From positions 1 to 54,502 of the forward strand of contig NZ_JAUOQM010000007.1 of the NCBI RefSeq assembly GCF_030547685.1: DNA of 54,502 bases, in the 5' to 3' direction. Shown in pieces: positions 25,376-34,541 of the stretch (within the stretch, counting starts at the first letter, position 1; each line of letters opens with the position of its first letter). The DNA is from Gilvimarinus sp. 2_MG-2023 (GTDB lineage Bacteria; Pseudomonadota; Gammaproteobacteria; Pseudomonadales; Cellvibrionaceae). Position numbers and translations under genes: made by a program. The notes beneath the pieces are model-generated. The model did not search any database. It was not told the DNA's origin and saw nothing but the letters and a program-made list of their open reading frames with translations.

Positions 25376-27463
25376 ATGAATGGCGGGGCTCACACTCTGG
25401 CCGAAGTGCCGGTTTCGACCTTAAAAGGGGTGGGGCCGGCGCTGAGCGAGAAACTTGCCAAGCTCGGTATCCAGACCCTCGGCCAGCTCTTATTTCATTT
25501 GCCCAGCCGCTATTTGGATCGCACCCGGGTGCAACCCATCGGTGGCCTACAGCCGGGCATCAGCGCCGTTATTGAAGCCGAGATAAGAGCCTGCGATGTA
25601 CTCTATGGCCGGCGCCGTTCATTGGTGTGTAAAGTGCAAGACAACACCGGCACCCTAACGCTGCGCTTTTTTCATTTTACCGCCGCGCAAAAACAGCGCC
25701 TGATTGCGGGGGCCCGCCTACGCTGCTTTGGCGAGCTGCGCCGCGGCGGATCGGGGCTCGAAATAGTACACCCGGAATACGAGGTGTTGGATCGGGGCCA
25801 ACCCAAACCCTTAGAACAGAGCTTTACGCCCCATTACCCCACCACCGAGGGGCTGACGCAACCGAGAATTCGCGCCCTGATGGAGCAGGCGCTGGTCCGG
25901 CTCGAACAGCAGCCTATCGCTGAGCTTTTACCCGAGGCCCTTACCCGTTCACTGGGGCAGGTGCCGCTGAGCCAAGCGCTCAAGCTCTTGCACAAGCCGC
26001 CTTTGAATACTGACTTACAAGCTATTAGCGAAGGTACGCACCCCTATCAACAGCGTTTGGTATTTGAGGAGTTGCTGGCCCATCAACTGAGCATGCTCAT
26101 GTTTCGCCACAGCGCAAAACGCGCCACTGCTACCCCCCTGCAAGACGCAACGGGGTTGACCGAGCAGTTTAAAGAGCAACTGCCGTTTGCCCTGACCGCC
26201 GCCCAACAGCGAGTAACCGCTGAGATTATGACTGATTTAGCCCAACCCGAGCCCATGCTCCGGCTGGTGCAAGGGGATGTGGGCTCGGGCAAAACCGTAG
26301 TGGCCGCGCTGGCAGCACTGGCCGCAGTTGCCAGTGGGCAGCAGGCGGTGATTATGGCCCCCACCGAAATTCTGGCCGAGCAGCACTACGCCAATTTTAG
26401 CCAGTGGTTGAGCCCACTGGGCCTGCAGGTCAATTATCTGAGCGGGCGTCAAAAAGCGGCGGCACGACGCGAATCGCTCAGTGCGGTCGCTCAAGGCGAG
26501 GCGCATATTGTGGTGGGCACACACGCGGTGTTTCAAGAAGACGTACAATTTGCCCGGCTCGCGCTGGCTATTATCGACGAACAGCATCGGTTTGGTGTAC
26601 ACCAACGCTTGGCCCTCAGTGACAAAGCGCCGCCAGGCACTACGCCGCACCAGTTAATCATGACCGCCACGCCTATTCCACGCACCCTGGCCATGAGCGC
26701 CTACGCCGACCTGGATTGCTCAGTCATCGACGAGCTGCCACCGGGGCGCACGCCCGTCAGCACCGTGGTCATTTCCGACCAGCGCCGCGCCGAGGTGATA
26801 GAGCGCGTTAATACCGCCTGCCAGGATGGGCGACAGGCCTACTGGGTGTGCACCCTTATTGAAGAGTCTGAGGCGCTGGAGGCACAGGCCGCCGAGGCCA
26901 CCTGCGAGCTGCTGCAATCGTGCCTGCCCAACGCCCGGGTGGCGCTGGTACACGGGCGTATGAAAAGCCGCGAAAAAGAGGCGGTGATGACCGCCTTTAA
27001 GGCCGGCGAGATCGACCTGCTAGTGGCCACCACCGTGATTGAGGTCGGAGTCGACGTTCCCAATGCCAGCTTGATGATCATCGAAAACCCCGAGCGCCTG
27101 GGCCTGTCGCAGCTGCACCAATTGCGCGGCCGGGTCGGGCGCGGAGCCACTGCCAGCCACTGCGTCTTACTCTACGGCTCGCCCCTGTCTAACCACAGTA
27201 AAGAGCGCCTGCGGGTGATGCGCGAAAGCAGCGATGGGTTCTATATCGCCGAGCAAGATCTGGAGCTGCGAGGGCCGGGGGAGGTACTCGGCACCCGACA
27301 AACCGGGGCCATGCAATTTCGCATTGCCGATTTGGGTCGCGACGCCTATTTGCTACCTCAGGTGAAGGCGGCGGCCGAGTCGATGCTCCGGCACCACCTC
27401 GGCCACGCTCAGGCGCTGTTGCAACGCTGGCTCAGCGGTCGGGAAAAATATCTCGGCGCCTAA
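25376..27463 (+). CDS. recG: ATP-dependent DNA helicase RecG
   Basis: A 695-residue helicase. N-terminal wedge/OB domain (LKGVGPALSEKLAKLGIQTLGQLLFHLPSRYLDRT), Walker A LVQGDVGSGKTVVA, DEQH box (IIDEQHRFGVHQR), TATPIPRTLAMS, and motif VI QLRGRVGRG near the end. RecG drives branch migration and regression of stalled forks. Length and domain order are normal. Cotranscribed with oxyR by position. Confidence 0.97.
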   Translation: MNGGAHTLAEVPVSTLKGVGPALSEKLAKLGIQTLGQLLFHLPSRYLDRTRVQPIGGLQPGISAVIEAEIRACDVLYGRRRSLVCKVQDNTGTLTLRFFHFTAAQKQRLIAGARLRCFGELRRGGSGLEIVHPEYEVLDRGQPKPLEQSFTPHYPTTEGLTQPRIRALMEQALVRLEQQPIAELLPEALTRSLGQVPLSQALKLLHKPPLNTDLQAISEGTHPYQQRLVFEELLAHQLSMLMFRHSAKRATATPLQDATGLTEQFKEQLPFALTAAQQRVTAEIMTDLAQPEPMLRLVQGDVGSGKTVVAALAALAAVASGQQAVIMAPTEILAEQHYANFSQWLSPLGLQVNYLSGRQKAAARRESLSAVAQGEAHIVVGTHAVFQEDVQFARLALAIIDEQHRFGVHQRLALSDKAPPGTTPHQLIMTATPIPRTLAMSAYADLDCSVIDELPPGRTPVSTVVISDQRRAEVIERVNTACQDGRQAYWVCTLIEESEALEAQAAEATCELLQSCLPNARVALVHGRMKSREKEAVMTAFKAGEIDLLVATTVIEVGVDVPNASLMIIENPERLGLSQLHQLRGRVGRGATASHCVLLYGSPLSNHSKERLRVMRESSDGFYIAEQDLELRGPGEVLGTRQTGAMQFRIADLGRDAYLLPQVKAAAESMLRHHLGHAQALLQRWLSGREKYLGA

Positions 27464-27588
27464 GCTAAAAAGTGTCTTGTGCGAACTATAATCACTCAGT
27501 AGGGCATAATCGGCGTTTATCGGAAAAATATGCACTCGGTCACAAATGGCATGAAAAGACACACGATAAACGTCACTATTTACTGCTA

Positions 27589-27608
27589 ATCTAGTAGATA
27601 GACTAGAT
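27589..27608. repeat. Inverted repeats upstream of the HDOD gene
   Basis: ATCTAGT (27589-27595) and ACTAGAT (27602-27608) are exact reverse complements with a six-base spacer, 73 bases before the HDOD gene start. Just upstream CGTTTATCG (27514-27522) and CGATAAACG (27564-27572) also match, farther apart. The 217-bp gap after recG thus holds two nested dyads that could be an operator or leader RNA structure. Confidence 0.35.
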
Positions 27609-27680
27609 ACATTACGCATTGATTCAGAGCACTGCATAAGCTGTGGCTAAATCGAACTACTTGTTCACAGGAGAGACACC

Positions 27681-29081
27681 GTGCCAGTACCTACCAGCGT
27701 AGAATCGCTACTCAGCAGTCAAAACATTCGTTATGACTTAGCTGCTACGCCCAATGATAACGACAATCGATCACTCTGGCACGATCAACACCTGCGCAAT
27801 GTTGGCGCGGCAAAATCGATTTTATTGCAAGATGAAGTCGGCCGGGTGCAAGTGGTGATTGCCGCCAACACACTGCTCGATTTAAACGCAGTGAGCCGCC
27901 AACTCAACCGTGAACTACAAGCGGCCAGTGCACAGGAACTCAAACAATTTTGCGACGCCAATCATTTCCAGTCCGTTCCCGCTTTGCCGCAAGTGGCCGG
28001 ACTGTTAACTTTGGTGGATCAAGCGCTACTCGATCGCGATGAGTTGCTACTAGATTCTGGTGATAACGAACAACTGATCCATGTGCAAAGCGCCGATTTT
28101 CAACAGACTCTTAATGACGCTATCGTATGTGACATCTCTGTCCCTCTCGCTCCACTGGAGGCGGATAACAGCCAGGCGGATGATCTGGCCAATATCAACA
28201 GCGCCATTCAAAACTTTACCCAGATGCGCATTAAGCAGCGGCTGGAAGAAACCTTAGAATTACCGCCTTTATCCGATACCGCCCAGCGTATTATCAAATT
28301 GCGGGTCGACCCCAATGCCGATATCTCGGATTTAGCGCAAATTGTCGAAACCGACCCCAGCCTGGCTGCACAGGTAGTTAGCTGGGCCGCCTCGCCTTAC
28401 TACTCGGCGCCGGGCAAAATTAAATCCATTCACGATGCCATAGTTCGGGTGCTCGGCTTTGATATGGTACTCAATCTCGCCTTGGGATTAGCGCTGGGCA
28501 AAACCATATCTATGCCCAAAGACAGCCCCAATGGCGAACTTGCCTACTGGCATCAGTCGGTCTATATGGCCGCCACCATCGAAGGCCTGGTCACCGCCAT
28601 TCCTCGCGACCAACGGCCCAGCTTTGGCATGGCCTACCTAACCGGCTTACTGCACAATTTTGGCATGTTGGTGATGGCTGAGGTATTTCCACCCCATTAC
28701 ACTAAATTTTGCCGCCTGAGCGAAGCCAACCCGCACACCACACCGCAAGCCATCGAACGGCATATACTGGGCATGACTCGCGATCAAGTTGCCGGCTGCT
28801 TAATGGAGCTCTGGTCGATGCCCGAAGAGGTGGTGGTTGGTATCCGTCATCAACAAAACCCGGAGATCACGGGCGAGCACGCAATTTATGCCAAACTGAT
28901 CTATATCGCCAAGTGCCTGCTGCGCCAGCATGGTATTGGCAATGGTCCCAAGGTAGACATCCCCCAATCCTTACTGGATGAGCTGCACTTAAATAAAGAT
29001 AAGGCCGAGGCCACAGTGGCCAATATCATCGAGTCCACAGACGAGTTAGAGCATATCGCCAGCGCTCTATCCCCCAGTTAA
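27681..29081 (+). CDS. YbaK-like plus HDOD domain protein
   Basis: A 466-residue two-domain protein. Residues about 1-155 resemble the YbaK/ProX aminoacyl-tRNA deacylase fold (GAAKSILLQDEVGRVQVVIAANTLLDLNAVSRQL), and residues about 195-420 are an HDOD domain (LPPLSDTAQRIIKLRVDPNADISDLAQIVETDPSLAAQVVSWAASPYY; GLLHNFGMLVMAEVFP). HDOD proteins are HD-related but lack the full metal site and act in signalling. GTG start, with AGGAG seven bases upstream. A homologous gene follows recG in Pseudomonas, so this is an old arrangement. The catalytic state of the YbaK part is uncertain. A strong terminator follows. Confidence 0.85.
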   Translation: MPVPTSVESLLSSQNIRYDLAATPNDNDNRSLWHDQHLRNVGAAKSILLQDEVGRVQVVIAANTLLDLNAVSRQLNRELQAASAQELKQFCDANHFQSVPALPQVAGLLTLVDQALLDRDELLLDSGDNEQLIHVQSADFQQTLNDAIVCDISVPLAPLEADNSQADDLANINSAIQNFTQMRIKQRLEETLELPPLSDTAQRIIKLRVDPNADISDLAQIVETDPSLAAQVVSWAASPYYSAPGKIKSIHDAIVRVLGFDMVLNLALGLALGKTISMPKDSPNGELAYWHQSVYMAATIEGLVTAIPRDQRPSFGMAYLTGLLHNFGMLVMAEVFPPHYTKFCRLSEANPHTTPQAIERHILGMTRDQVAGCLMELWSMPEEVVVGIRHQQNPEITGEHAIYAKLIYIAKCLLRQHGIGNGPKVDIPQSLLDELHLNKDKAEATVANIIESTDELEHIASALSPS

Positions 29082-29112
29082 CCGGCACCGACAACCCCAG
29101 AACGACCCCAAT

Positions 29113-29141
29113 AAAAAAACCGGCTTATCGCCGGTTTTTTT
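29113..29141. terminator. Bidirectional rho-independent terminator
   Basis: AAAAAAACCGGC (29113-29124) and GCCGGTTTTTTT (29130-29141) form a stem with a five-base loop and A/T tracts on both sides. It lies between the HDOD gene and the convergent dicarboxylate symporter and should stop transcription from both. Confidence 0.9.
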
Positions 29142-29159
29142 ATCTTTCCGCCCTGCGCT

Positions 29160-30413
29160 CTAGGGTGAGGGTGGGGCAGCGAATTTTTCCCGATCCAGCA
29201 GCGATTCACTGTTGGCGACCACACTACTGACGGTAGCATCACCGGTGATATTGACCGAGGTACGCAGCATATCCAGCAGGCGATCAACGCCGATAATCAT
29301 GGCAATCCCCTCAACAGGTAATCCGGCTTGTTGCAATACCATGGTCAGCGTAATCATGCCCACACCCGGCACCCCAGCGGTACCGATAGAGGCTAGGGTC
29401 GCGGTAAGCACCACCATCAAATAACCGCCAATGCCCACATCAATACCGTAGGCCTGGGCAATAAACACGGTTGCCACCCCCTGCATAATAGAGGTGCCAT
29501 CCATATTAACGGTGGCCCCCAAAGGCAGAGTGAAAGACGCGACTTTATTATCCACCCCCAACTTGTCACGCACAGTGGTCAAGGTAAATGGCAGGGTAGC
29601 GTTACTGGACGCGGAGCTAAAACCAAACAACAGCACCGGAAACAGCTTGCGAAAGAAGTGCAGGGGGTTTAGCCCAGCCAAGAGTTTTAACAAGCCGGGG
29701 TAAACAATAAAACACTGCACCATCAGCACCACCACGACGGTACCGAAATACCAAGCTAAATTGCGAATCACCCCCACACCCTCACCGGCAAATAATTTAG
29801 CCAGCAAGCAAAACACGCCATAGGGGGCAAAGTGCACCAGTATCAGCACCATCTTCATGACCACCTGATTGAGGTTGTTAAAAAACTCAACCATGGGCCT
29901 GGCACTGTCACCACTGCGAGAAATGGCAATTCCGAGTAGAACCGAGAACACAATCACTTGCAGCATATTGCCCTCGGCCATGGCCTGCACCGGGTTGTCG
30001 GGAAAGATATTGACCAACGTCTCTTTGATTGACGGTGCTTGAGGGGTAATCGCTACCGACGTAACGTCCGGTTCAATGCCCTCCCCCGGGGCTATTAAAG
30101 TGGCTACCGTAATGGCTAGACTGATCGCAATAGCGGTAGTGATCAAATACAGACCAATGGTTTTGATCGCCAATGAGCCCATGCGGGCATGATTTCCCAG
30201 CGCCGAGGTGCCACACACCAGCGACACAAATACCAATGGCACAACCAATAATTTCAGCGAGGCAATAAAAATACTACCCACCGCGTCAAACACACCATCC
30301 ACTAAAAAGACTTGAACCCAGCTGTTGTCCGCCCCGCCCGACAGTGCATTTAAACCGAGCCCGGACAAGATGCCGAGCACCATGGCGATAAGTATTCGTT
30401 TTGTTAAACTCAC
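29160..30413 (-). CDS. Dicarboxylate/amino acid:cation symporter (DAACS family)
   Basis: A 417-residue inner-membrane transporter of the GltP/DctA family. Membrane helices run from LIAMVLGILSGLGLNAL onward; key motifs are the serine-rich hairpin FGFSSASSNATLPFTL, the NMDGT motif (GATVNMDGTSIMQ) and the second hairpin with GTAGVPG and the final VDRLLDMLRTSVNITGDA, where the substrate-binding Asp, Arg and Asn reside. It imports glutamate, aspartate or C4-dicarboxylates with Na+ or H+. I choose GTG 30413: AGGAGT precedes it by seven bases and the protein then begins at the first helix. Its GTG overlaps the stop of the HU-like remnant. Confidence 0.9.
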   Translation of the reverse strand: MSLTKRILIAMVLGILSGLGLNALSGGADNSWVQVFLVDGVFDAVGSIFIASLKLLVVPLVFVSLVCGTSALGNHARMGSLAIKTIGLYLITTAIAISLAITVATLIAPGEGIEPDVTSVAITPQAPSIKETLVNIFPDNPVQAMAEGNMLQVIVFSVLLGIAISRSGDSARPMVEFFNNLNQVVMKMVLILVHFAPYGVFCLLAKLFAGEGVGVIRNLAWYFGTVVVVLMVQCFIVYPGLLKLLAGLNPLHFFRKLFPVLLFGFSSASSNATLPFTLTTVRDKLGVDNKVASFTLPLGATVNMDGTSIMQGVATVFIAQAYGIDVGIGGYLMVVLTATLASIGTAGVPGVGMITLTMVLQQAGLPVEGIAMIIGVDRLLDMLRTSVNITGDATVSSVVANSESLLDREKFAAPPSP

Positions 30414-30569
30414 AGAAATAACTCCTGAACTGCACTGCGCAAAGCATGCACAGGCCGATATGTAATAGTGTGCCAATCTGGCACCTGAATAATATCACCG
30501 GTACGCGGATGGCGACCGATTCGGTGACTGACCTTAAAAGTCACAATGCCCGGCACAGCGGGAACCCAA
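30410..30569 (-). pseudogene. Decayed HU-family DNA-binding protein gene
   Basis: On the minus strand a frame ending at TGA 30412-30410 reads, among others, VTFKVSHRIGRHPRTG, then DIIQVP and YRPVHALRSAVQ, which matches the C-terminal half of HU/IHF proteins (GRNPRTG, then the strand and the FKPGKALKDAV helix). About three residues of the arm appear deleted, a stop interrupts the frame farther upstream and no N-terminal HU half is found, so the gene is broken. In Pseudomonas an HU-type gene sits in the same neighbourhood between recG and ubiC, which supports an ancestral gene that decayed here. Confidence 0.55.
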
Positions 30570-30846
30570 TAGAGGCCCAGCTTTGCCAACTAGCTCGTTC
30601 GCCGCGATAGGCGTTAACCCGATAACTGCACCATTGACCACGACCCACTCTGCTCTTTTCATAAGTATTGGACTCTTTTTCTATAGCCAGCCGGCATTTT
30701 TTATAATTCGCCATTATTATTCACACCTAAACCCCGTTGATGTAAACGATGCGCCATTAAACCAAGGCCTAAGCCCGCGGTAAAGCATACAACGCTATCA
30801 CGCCAGCAACAGGGGCTGTTAGAATAGCCGCCGTTGTCACTGAGCT
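30414..30846. other. Gene-poor interval between symporter and ubiC
   Basis: Apart from the HU remnant at its left end, this 433-base stretch shows only short, unrelated open frames on both strands. TAGAAT at 30821-30826 is a possible -10 for ubiC. A rubredoxin and rubredoxin reductase found here in Pseudomonas are absent. I see nothing else of note. Confidence 0.5.
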
Positions 30847-31461
30847 TTGCTGGGGTTTGTGTTGTCTCTGTATGCCACCGATTGTCGCCACTTAATATCG
30901 CGCTTATACCCTTTGCGACGGGGCGGATTTGGGCTGTGGCAAAACACAGGTCGCTGTTTTCAACTACCCAGTCATCTTCGCTCTTGGCTGACCGACCCGA
31001 GCTCCCTGACCGCCCGCTTAAACCAACTGGGCGGCAAGCCAATCAGTGTGCACATAGTGCAACAGGGGTGGGGCAGGCCAAGCTTGAGCGAGGCCAACAC
31101 TTTGGGTATTGCCCCGCATAGTGCATGCTTGGTGCGCGAGGTGATACTGCGCGGGCCACAACAGCAGCCCTGGGTGTTTGCCCGCAGCTTATTTCCCGCC
31201 ACCAGCCTTAAGGGACCACTCAAACATCTTCGCCATTTGGGCCGCCGCCCCCTAGGTGGCTATTTATTTAGCCATGCTCAGCTGGGCCGCTCAGCGTTAC
31301 AATTGGCACTGCTGCCCCCAACTGGGTTGGTGCCCGAGGCGTTACAGGGCTCAAGCGCACTTTGGGGCCGCCGCTCGGTGTTTACTTTGCACAACAAGAA
31401 ACTACTGGTGAGCGAGATTTTTCTGCCCGCCTTTGAACACACTCTGACCAGGACAGACTAA
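30847..31461 (+). CDS. ubiC: Chorismate lyase UbiC
   Basis: A protein of up to 204 residues that converts chorismate to 4-hydroxybenzoate and pyruvate, the first committed step of ubiquinone synthesis. Typical elements are LVREVILRG, WVFARSLFPATSLKGP, LGRRPLGGYLF, SALWGRRSVFTL and the final LLVSEIFLPAF with the catalytic Glu. The start is uncertain: TTG 30847 gives the longest form, while GTG 30859 or TTG 30862 would shorten it, all upstream of the conserved region. The protein is divergent in the N-terminal half. The stop is directly followed by the ubiA ATG, so translation is coupled. Confidence 0.88.
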   Translation: MLGFVLSLYATDCRHLISRLYPLRRGGFGLWQNTGRCFQLPSHLRSWLTDPSSLTARLNQLGGKPISVHIVQQGWGRPSLSEANTLGIAPHSACLVREVILRGPQQQPWVFARSLFPATSLKGPLKHLRHLGRRPLGGYLFSHAQLGRSALQLALLPPTGLVPEALQGSSALWGRRSVFTLHNKKLLVSEIFLPAFEHTLTRTD

Positions 31462-32319
31462 ATGCGTAACCGACTGATGCTGTTCGTGCAATTAACAAGG
31501 CTCAATCGTCCGATTGGCTGGTTGTTGGTGTTATGGCCCACTCTATGGGCGCTCTGGTTGGCCAGTGATGGGACGCCGAGAATTGACCTGCTGATCATTT
31601 TTAGCTTGGGGGCAATCGTAATGCGCTCGGCTGGCTGTATCATTAACGATATTGCCGACCGCAAATTGGATGGTCATGTAAAGCGCACTCAAGACCGACC
31701 TCTAGCTCTCGGCCAGCTGCAACTAAGTGAAGCCTGGGCAGGCTTCGCTGCGCTGGTGTTTATTGCCATCATTTTAGTATTACTGACCAATACATTAACG
31801 ATGTTGCTAGCCGTCGGCGCACTCGTTCTCGCCAGTGTTTACCCCTTTATGAAGCGCTATACCCATTTGCCACAACTGATATTGGGAGCAGCGTTTGCCT
31901 GGAGTATTCCCATGGCCTTTGCCAGCGTGCAAGAAACGGTGCCGGTAGAGGCCTGGCTGGTGTACTTCACTGTGGTTATCTGGACCATGGTCTACGATAC
32001 TTTTTACGCTATGGTGGATCGGGATGATGATATTCAAATAGGCATCAAATCCACAGCCGTCTTATTTGGCGAGCAAGATCGACTGATTACCGCCACCTTG
32101 CAAATTCTAGTCGTGGGTGGCCTGCTAATGATGGCCCCTCGATTTGAGCTCAATGCACTTTATTATCTTGGCGTTGCCACGGCGAGCGCCCTGTTTATTT
32201 ACCAGCAGCGACTGATTCGGTATCGTCAGCGCAGCCAGTGCTTTAAAGCGTTCTTAAACAACCACTGGGCACAGCTGGCCATACTGCTAGGCATCATTGC
32301 CGGTCAGCTACCTTTATAG
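31462..32319 (+). CDS. ubiA: 4-hydroxybenzoate polyprenyltransferase UbiA
   Basis: A 285-residue inner-membrane enzyme with about eight to nine helices that attaches the polyprenyl tail to 4-hydroxybenzoate. Both magnesium-diphosphate motifs are visible: INDIADRKLDGHVKRTQDRPL (NDxxDxxxD) near residue 57 and YDTFYAMVDRDDDIQIGIKST near residue 177. Length and layout match UbiA. It uses the product of the adjoining ubiC gene. Confidence 0.95.
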   Translation: MRNRLMLFVQLTRLNRPIGWLLVLWPTLWALWLASDGTPRIDLLIIFSLGAIVMRSAGCIINDIADRKLDGHVKRTQDRPLALGQLQLSEAWAGFAALVFIAIILVLLTNTLTMLLAVGALVLASVYPFMKRYTHLPQLILGAAFAWSIPMAFASVQETVPVEAWLVYFTVVIWTMVYDTFYAMVDRDDDIQIGIKSTAVLFGEQDRLITATLQILVVGGLLMMAPRFELNALYYLGVATASALFIYQQRLIRYRQRSQCFKAFLNNHWAQLAILLGIIAGQLPL

Positions 32320-32352
32320 AAAACACCACATTGTGGCAAATCGATCCCGTTA

Positions 32353-32386
32353 CTGTCATAAATATGCAACAATTAATACATTAAAT
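32353..32386 (+). promoter_or_regulatory. Pho-box-like site and -10 upstream of phoB
   Basis: CTGTCAT (32353-32359) is a perfect Pho half-site, followed by AAAT and a poor second half ATGCAAC (32364-32370). TTAAAT (32381-32386) starts ten bases after it, the usual position of the -10 behind a Pho box. This suggests that PhoB activates its own operon. Confidence 0.5.
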
Positions 32387-32483
32387 ACGCTTGCGCCGTC
32401 GGTTAACGCACCTTGGTCATTAATGACCGTTCCGACATTGAGATTTTATCTTTCCGTATTTTAATGGATCACAGGCAGGCACT

Positions 32484-33179
32484 ATGACAAGTCGTACCAT
32501 TCTCATCGTTGATGACGAATCCGCCATTCGCGATATGCTGCGTATCGCTCTGGAAATGGCGGAATACCGCTGCCTAGAGGCCAGTAACGCACAGGATGCT
32601 CACGGCCTGATTGTGGATGAAAAACCCGATCTCATATTATTGGACTGGATGATGCCCGGCACCAGTGGTATTGAGTTGGCGCGCCGGTTAAAGCGCGATG
32701 AGGTCACCGCTAACATTCCCATTATTATGCTGACCGCTAAAGGCGAGGAAGATAATAAAATTCAGGGGTTGGAAGTGGGTGCCGATGATTACATCACCAA
32801 GCCTTTCTCTCCACGCGAACTGGTAGCACGCCTCAAAGCAGTTTTGCGCCGCACCGACCCCCAATCCAGCGGCAAACCCATTAAGGTTCAGGGGTTGTGC
32901 CTGGATCCCGCCAGCCATCGCGTCACCATCAATGAGCGCGAAGTGGATATGGGGCCTACCGAGTTTCGGCTGTTGCAGTTTTTTCTGACCCATCAAGAGC
33001 GAGCTTATACCCGCGGCCAATTGTTGGATCACGTGTGGGGTGGTAATGTTTACGTGGAAGAGCGTACGGTCGATGTCCATATTCGTCGTCTGCGCAAAGC
33101 GTTAACCGTAGATCAGCACGAAAACCTGGTACAGACCGTACGCGGTACAGGCTATCGATTTTCCACTAAGGTCGGCTAA
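32484..33179 (+). CDS. phoB: Phosphate regulon response regulator PhoB
   Basis: A 231-residue OmpR/PhoB-family regulator. Receiver domain with acidic pair D10-D11, phospho-acceptor D54 (LILLDWMMPG) and the Lys of LTAKGEED; winged-helix effector domain ending EERTVDVHIRRLRKAL and VRGTGYRF. Full length and near-identical in form to PhoB. It is followed after 57 bases by phoR. Together they sense low phosphate and switch on the pho regulon. A Pho-box-like site upstream fits autoregulation. Confidence 0.95.
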   Translation: MTSRTILIVDDESAIRDMLRIALEMAEYRCLEASNAQDAHGLIVDEKPDLILLDWMMPGTSGIELARRLKRDEVTANIPIIMLTAKGEEDNKIQGLEVGADDYITKPFSPRELVARLKAVLRRTDPQSSGKPIKVQGLCLDPASHRVTINEREVDMGPTEFRLLQFFLTHQERAYTRGQLLDHVWGGNVYVEERTVDVHIRRLRKALTVDQHENLVQTVRGTGYRFSTKVG

Positions 33180-33236
33180 TAATCGCGGCTCGTAAACCCG
33201 CGCCACATAGAGCTGTCCAGTCAGTAAGGTTATCAT

Positions 33237-34541
33237 TTGTTGCAAGGATTTCACGCCGAAGTTAAACGCCTACTACTATTGCTCGCGATGGCGTCCATTA
33301 TCGGTTTACTGATCGATCAACTGGCCATCACACTGTTGCTCGCTGTCGCATGGTACACAGGTTGGAACCTCTGGCAAATGCTGCGTCTGAGTATTTGGCT
33401 GCAAGGCAAGCGCAAAAGTCAGCCTCCCGAGTCCACCGGACTTTGGGGGGAGGTTTTTGACGCTATCTATCACCTACAGCGCCGCCAGAAGCGCGAAAAA
33501 AACAATCTGCAAGCGGTGATCAACCGTGTTCAGGAAACCACCTCCGCTCTAAAGGACGGGGTTATTTTGCTAGACTGGCGCGGCCAGCTAGACTGGTGGA
33601 ACCCAGCCGCGCAGCGACTGCTTGGGTTTTACAACTCCGATCAGGGCCAGTCAGTGGTGAATTTTATACGCGATCCACGTTTTGTCGATCACTTTGAGCA
33701 AGGTGATTATAGCGAGCCGCTGGATATTCCCTCGCCACGCTTTCCCGATAAGCGACTGCAGTTTCAAATCACCCGTTTTGGTAAGAATGAACGCCTTATC
33801 GTTGTGCGCGACATTACTCAGATTTTCCATTTGGAGCAGATGCGCAAGGATTTTGTCGCCAATGTGTCGCACGAATTACGAACCCCGTTAACGGTGATTA
33901 GCGGCTACCTCGAAACCATGGCCGACAACAATACCACCCCCGCCTGGAGCCGGCCATTTGAACAAATGCAGCAGCAATCGAAACGCATGTCACTGCTGAT
34001 TAACGATCTGATTATGCTCTCCAAGCTCGAAACCACAGACACCGGCTTTAACCAGAAGCGGCTGGAACTTGGACCTCTATTGCAGACGATCAAAGCCGAA
34101 GCCATGGTGTTGGCCTCCGACAAACAGCAAACCATTACTCTGGATATGACGCCAGAGCTCAGTGTCGTCGGCACCGAAAAAGAACTGCACAGTGCTTTTT
34201 CCAATTTGGTCATTAACGCGGTCAAATACACCCCTGAACAAGGCGCAATCGCCATGCGCTTATGGCGCAGCGGCCCGCATATCTATTTTTCGGTCACCGA
34301 CAACGGAGCGGGGTTTGAATCTAAACATATCCCGCACTTAACAGAGCGTTTTTATCGTGTGGATGCCAGTCGCAACAGTAAAACCGGCGGCACCGGCCTT
34401 GGCCTTGCCATTGTGAAACATGTTTTGCTCCGGCACGATGCCGAGCTGCAGATTCACAGCGAAGTGGGTAAAGGCAGTGTATTCACCTGTATTCTTCCTG
34501 CTAACGATGGCCGCACCGGCCTGCGGCCTAGGGACAAATAA
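33237..34541 (+). CDS. phoR: Phosphate regulon sensor kinase PhoR
   Basis: A 434-residue membrane histidine kinase: hydrophobic N-terminal region (residues 10-45), short linker, PAS domain (about 95-195), HisKA with H212 in VANVSHELRTPLTVISGYLE, and HATPase_c with N, G1 and G2 boxes (NLVINAVKYTPEQG, DNGAGFE, GGTGLGLAIVKHV). It lacks a large periplasmic domain, as PhoR normally does, since it reads phosphate status via the Pst/PhoU complex. TTG start supported by AAGGT six bases upstream; no ATG or GTG at this end. Confidence 0.94.
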   Translation: MLQGFHAEVKRLLLLLAMASIIGLLIDQLAITLLLAVAWYTGWNLWQMLRLSIWLQGKRKSQPPESTGLWGEVFDAIYHLQRRQKREKNNLQAVINRVQETTSALKDGVILLDWRGQLDWWNPAAQRLLGFYNSDQGQSVVNFIRDPRFVDHFEQGDYSEPLDIPSPRFPDKRLQFQITRFGKNERLIVVRDITQIFHLEQMRKDFVANVSHELRTPLTVISGYLETMADNNTTPAWSRPFEQMQQQSKRMSLLINDLIMLSKLETTDTGFNQKRLELGPLLQTIKAEAMVLASDKQQTITLDMTPELSVVGTEKELHSAFSNLVINAVKYTPEQGAIAMRLWRSGPHIYFSVTDNGAGFESKHIPHLTERFYRVDASRNSKTGGTGLGLAIVKHVLLRHDAELQIHSEVGKGSVFTCILPANDGRTGLRPRDK

